DNA of 64,000 nt from Bacillus solitudinis (GTDB lineage Bacteria; Bacillota; Bacilli; Bacillales; Bacillaceae_D): the NCBI RefSeq assembly GCF_002797395.1, contig NZ_KZ454943.1, positions 3,571,966 to 3,635,965 of the forward strand, written 5' to 3'. Of the stretch, positions 63,182-64,000 are shown piece after piece (position 1 is the first letter of the stretch; the number at the start of each line of letters is the position of its first letter). The position numbers and the translations under genes were made by a program. The notes below the pieces were generated by a model. That model did not search any database, had not been told where the DNA came from, and saw only the letters and a program-made list of their open reading frames with translations.

Positions 63182-64000
63182 ATGGACTTTTCAATTGAGT
63201 TTTTATCATTTTATGTAGTGTCTGTCGAAGGACAAGGAGAACACACGGATAAACGATTTACGCATTTTCAAACGTTAGACGAACAGACGTATACAGATAG
63301 CGCTTTGAAGTCATTTTTAGATGGCGAATTAATGAAAGTAGCCAAACGTAAGGTAGAACGAAATCCTAAATCTGAGCAAGTTCCAACAAAAATCGGAAGA
63401 TTTATGGTTGAGCCCGGTCAGGAACTTAAGTCAAATCCAAACTATAATCTTTTCGACCGAATCCGTAAAGCGACTGTGACGGAAGAGTTTAGGAAAAGTA
63501 GTGAGGAATTAGTAAGAGCTTATATTGATACAAGTGCTGTTAGGGGAGGGGTGTTACTCGTTGTTCGGGCGAAGTTAACACAATACATGGATGATAAGTT
63601 TGTTTTTGTGTTGAAATGCGATTTCGAACAAAAGGTAGCCTCGATTTCTGATGAAAAAACACTCATTCACAATATTGAAATGGCAATTACGACCCGTAAT
63701 ATGAAATCAATTCAATATCCCTACATGCCGGAAGAAGGCATGGTCGAAGAATGGGAGCTCAAACTCCATCAATCCTCCCATGCTCGCTATTTCGAAGACT
63801 TCCTAAAATTCGTCGAATACCACCAATCGATGCCCGAAATCATGCGAACCCAAGTGGTGCAGTTTGCCCAACAACACATCGCTGAGACGTACCAAGAGGA
63901 GAGTCCCGAGCGAGCGAAGGAAGAAGAGTATATAGAAGCTTGGGCAAATACGCCTAAACGTGAACTGCAGGAGAAATGGACACCAGAGCAGGTGGTCGAA
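63182..64000 (+). CDS. DUF3900-family protein (3' end outside window)
   Basis: The frame is open from the ATG at 63182 to the window edge (273 codons). The product begins MDFSIEFLSFYVVSVEGQGE and contains PTKIGRFMVEPGQELKSNPN, AVRGGVLLVVRAKL, MKSIQYPYMPEEGMVEEWEL and SHARYFEDFLKFVEYHQS. This agrees with the Bacillus DUF3900 family as I recall it. Its function is unknown. It appears soluble. RBS AAAGGTGAG precedes the start. Confidence 0.82.
   Translation, partial: MDFSIEFLSFYVVSVEGQGEHTDKRFTHFQTLDEQTYTDSALKSFLDGELMKVAKRKVERNPKSEQVPTKIGRFMVEPGQELKSNPNYNLFDRIRKATVTEEFRKSSEELVRAYIDTSAVRGGVLLVVRAKLTQYMDDKFVFVLKCDFEQKVASISDEKTLIHNIEMAITTRNMKSIQYPYMPEEGMVEEWELKLHQSSHARYFEDFLKFVEYHQSMPEIMRTQVVQFAQQHIAETYQEESPERAKEEEYIEAWANTPKRELQEKWTPEQVVE

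Noticed and set aside
1-64000. CRISPR arrays, tRNA or rRNA genes, phage or transposase genes
   Set aside because: Looked for regularly spaced repeats, conserved tRNA arms and mobile-element protein motifs while reading; none was seen.

Overview
The window reads as chromosome of a low-GC, endospore-forming Bacillaceae, possibly an alkaliphilic or halophilic Bacillus relative. Spore genes include a KapB homologue, a Spo0E-like phosphatase and a YhcN/YlaJ lipoprotein. A bacilliredoxin implies bacillithiol. Other Bacillus-type families are YpjP, YdbST, YesL, YlmA and DUF3900. Most genes have strong AGGAGG-type ribosome binding sites, with many TTG and GTG starts. I saw no tRNA, rRNA, prophage, transposase or CRISPR array. 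The first gene (thioredoxin-like) and the last gene (DUF3900) are cut by the window edges.

Layout. 1-1.2 kb: three small redox proteins. 1.2-5.4 kb: a phosphoesterase, a CvfC/YpgR-type HEAT protein, a tiny protein resembling sigma region 1.1, and the YdbS/YdbT membrane pair. 5.4-8.5 kb (minus strand): a TelA/YceH-type operon with two unrecognised partners behind a sigma-W-like promoter. 9.1-15.4 kb: glutamate synthase gltA-gltB, with a promoter and a candidate cre site. 15.5-17.6 kb: YpjP, three small membrane proteins and kapB. 17.9-25.9 kb: a PucR-type regulator divergent from a tight five-gene operon (cystathionine-gamma-synthase-like enzyme, M20 deacetylase, homoserine dehydrogenase, aldehyde dehydrogenase, DoeA/EutD-like hydrolase), followed by an EamA transporter. 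27-28.2 kb (minus): dapA under a lysine riboswitch. 28.2-31 kb: a Spo0E-like small gene, two lipoproteins and a frameshifted DUF1906 gene. 31-34.5 kb: an MBL hydrolase with its TetR repressor and striking twin operators, a HemD-like protein, and BdbC with a thioredoxin partner. 34.6-40.2 kb: PepF, an SLC13 transporter, a double GGCT protein and a cyclase. 40.4-48.6 kb: a sugar-sensing trio (anchored binding protein, histidine kinase, YesN-type regulator) followed by a ChvE-MmsA-MmsB monosaccharide ABC importer. 48.7-55.4 kb: a lipoprotein, an FAD oxidase, a half-length MFS protein, YlmA, PpnP, a GDSL esterase and a branched-chain aminotransferase. 55.4-63.1 kb: YesL, a GH127 arabinofuranosidase, an AraC regulator, two aldo/keto reductases (one frameshifted), VOC, Dabb and SDR proteins.

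The most interesting region is the PucR-linked operon. Its last enzyme closely resembles ectoine hydrolase from memory, and the other enzymes act on, or next to, the expected products (N-acetyl-diaminobutyrate, aspartate semialdehyde). It lacks the usual proteobacterial partners, so it may be an undescribed variant of ectoine or N-acetyl-diamino acid catabolism. Other points worth a second look: an inverted pair of about 170-bp repeats with matching ends, two single-base frameshifts that both fall in poly-G runs, and the twin palindromic operators of the TetR/MBL operon.
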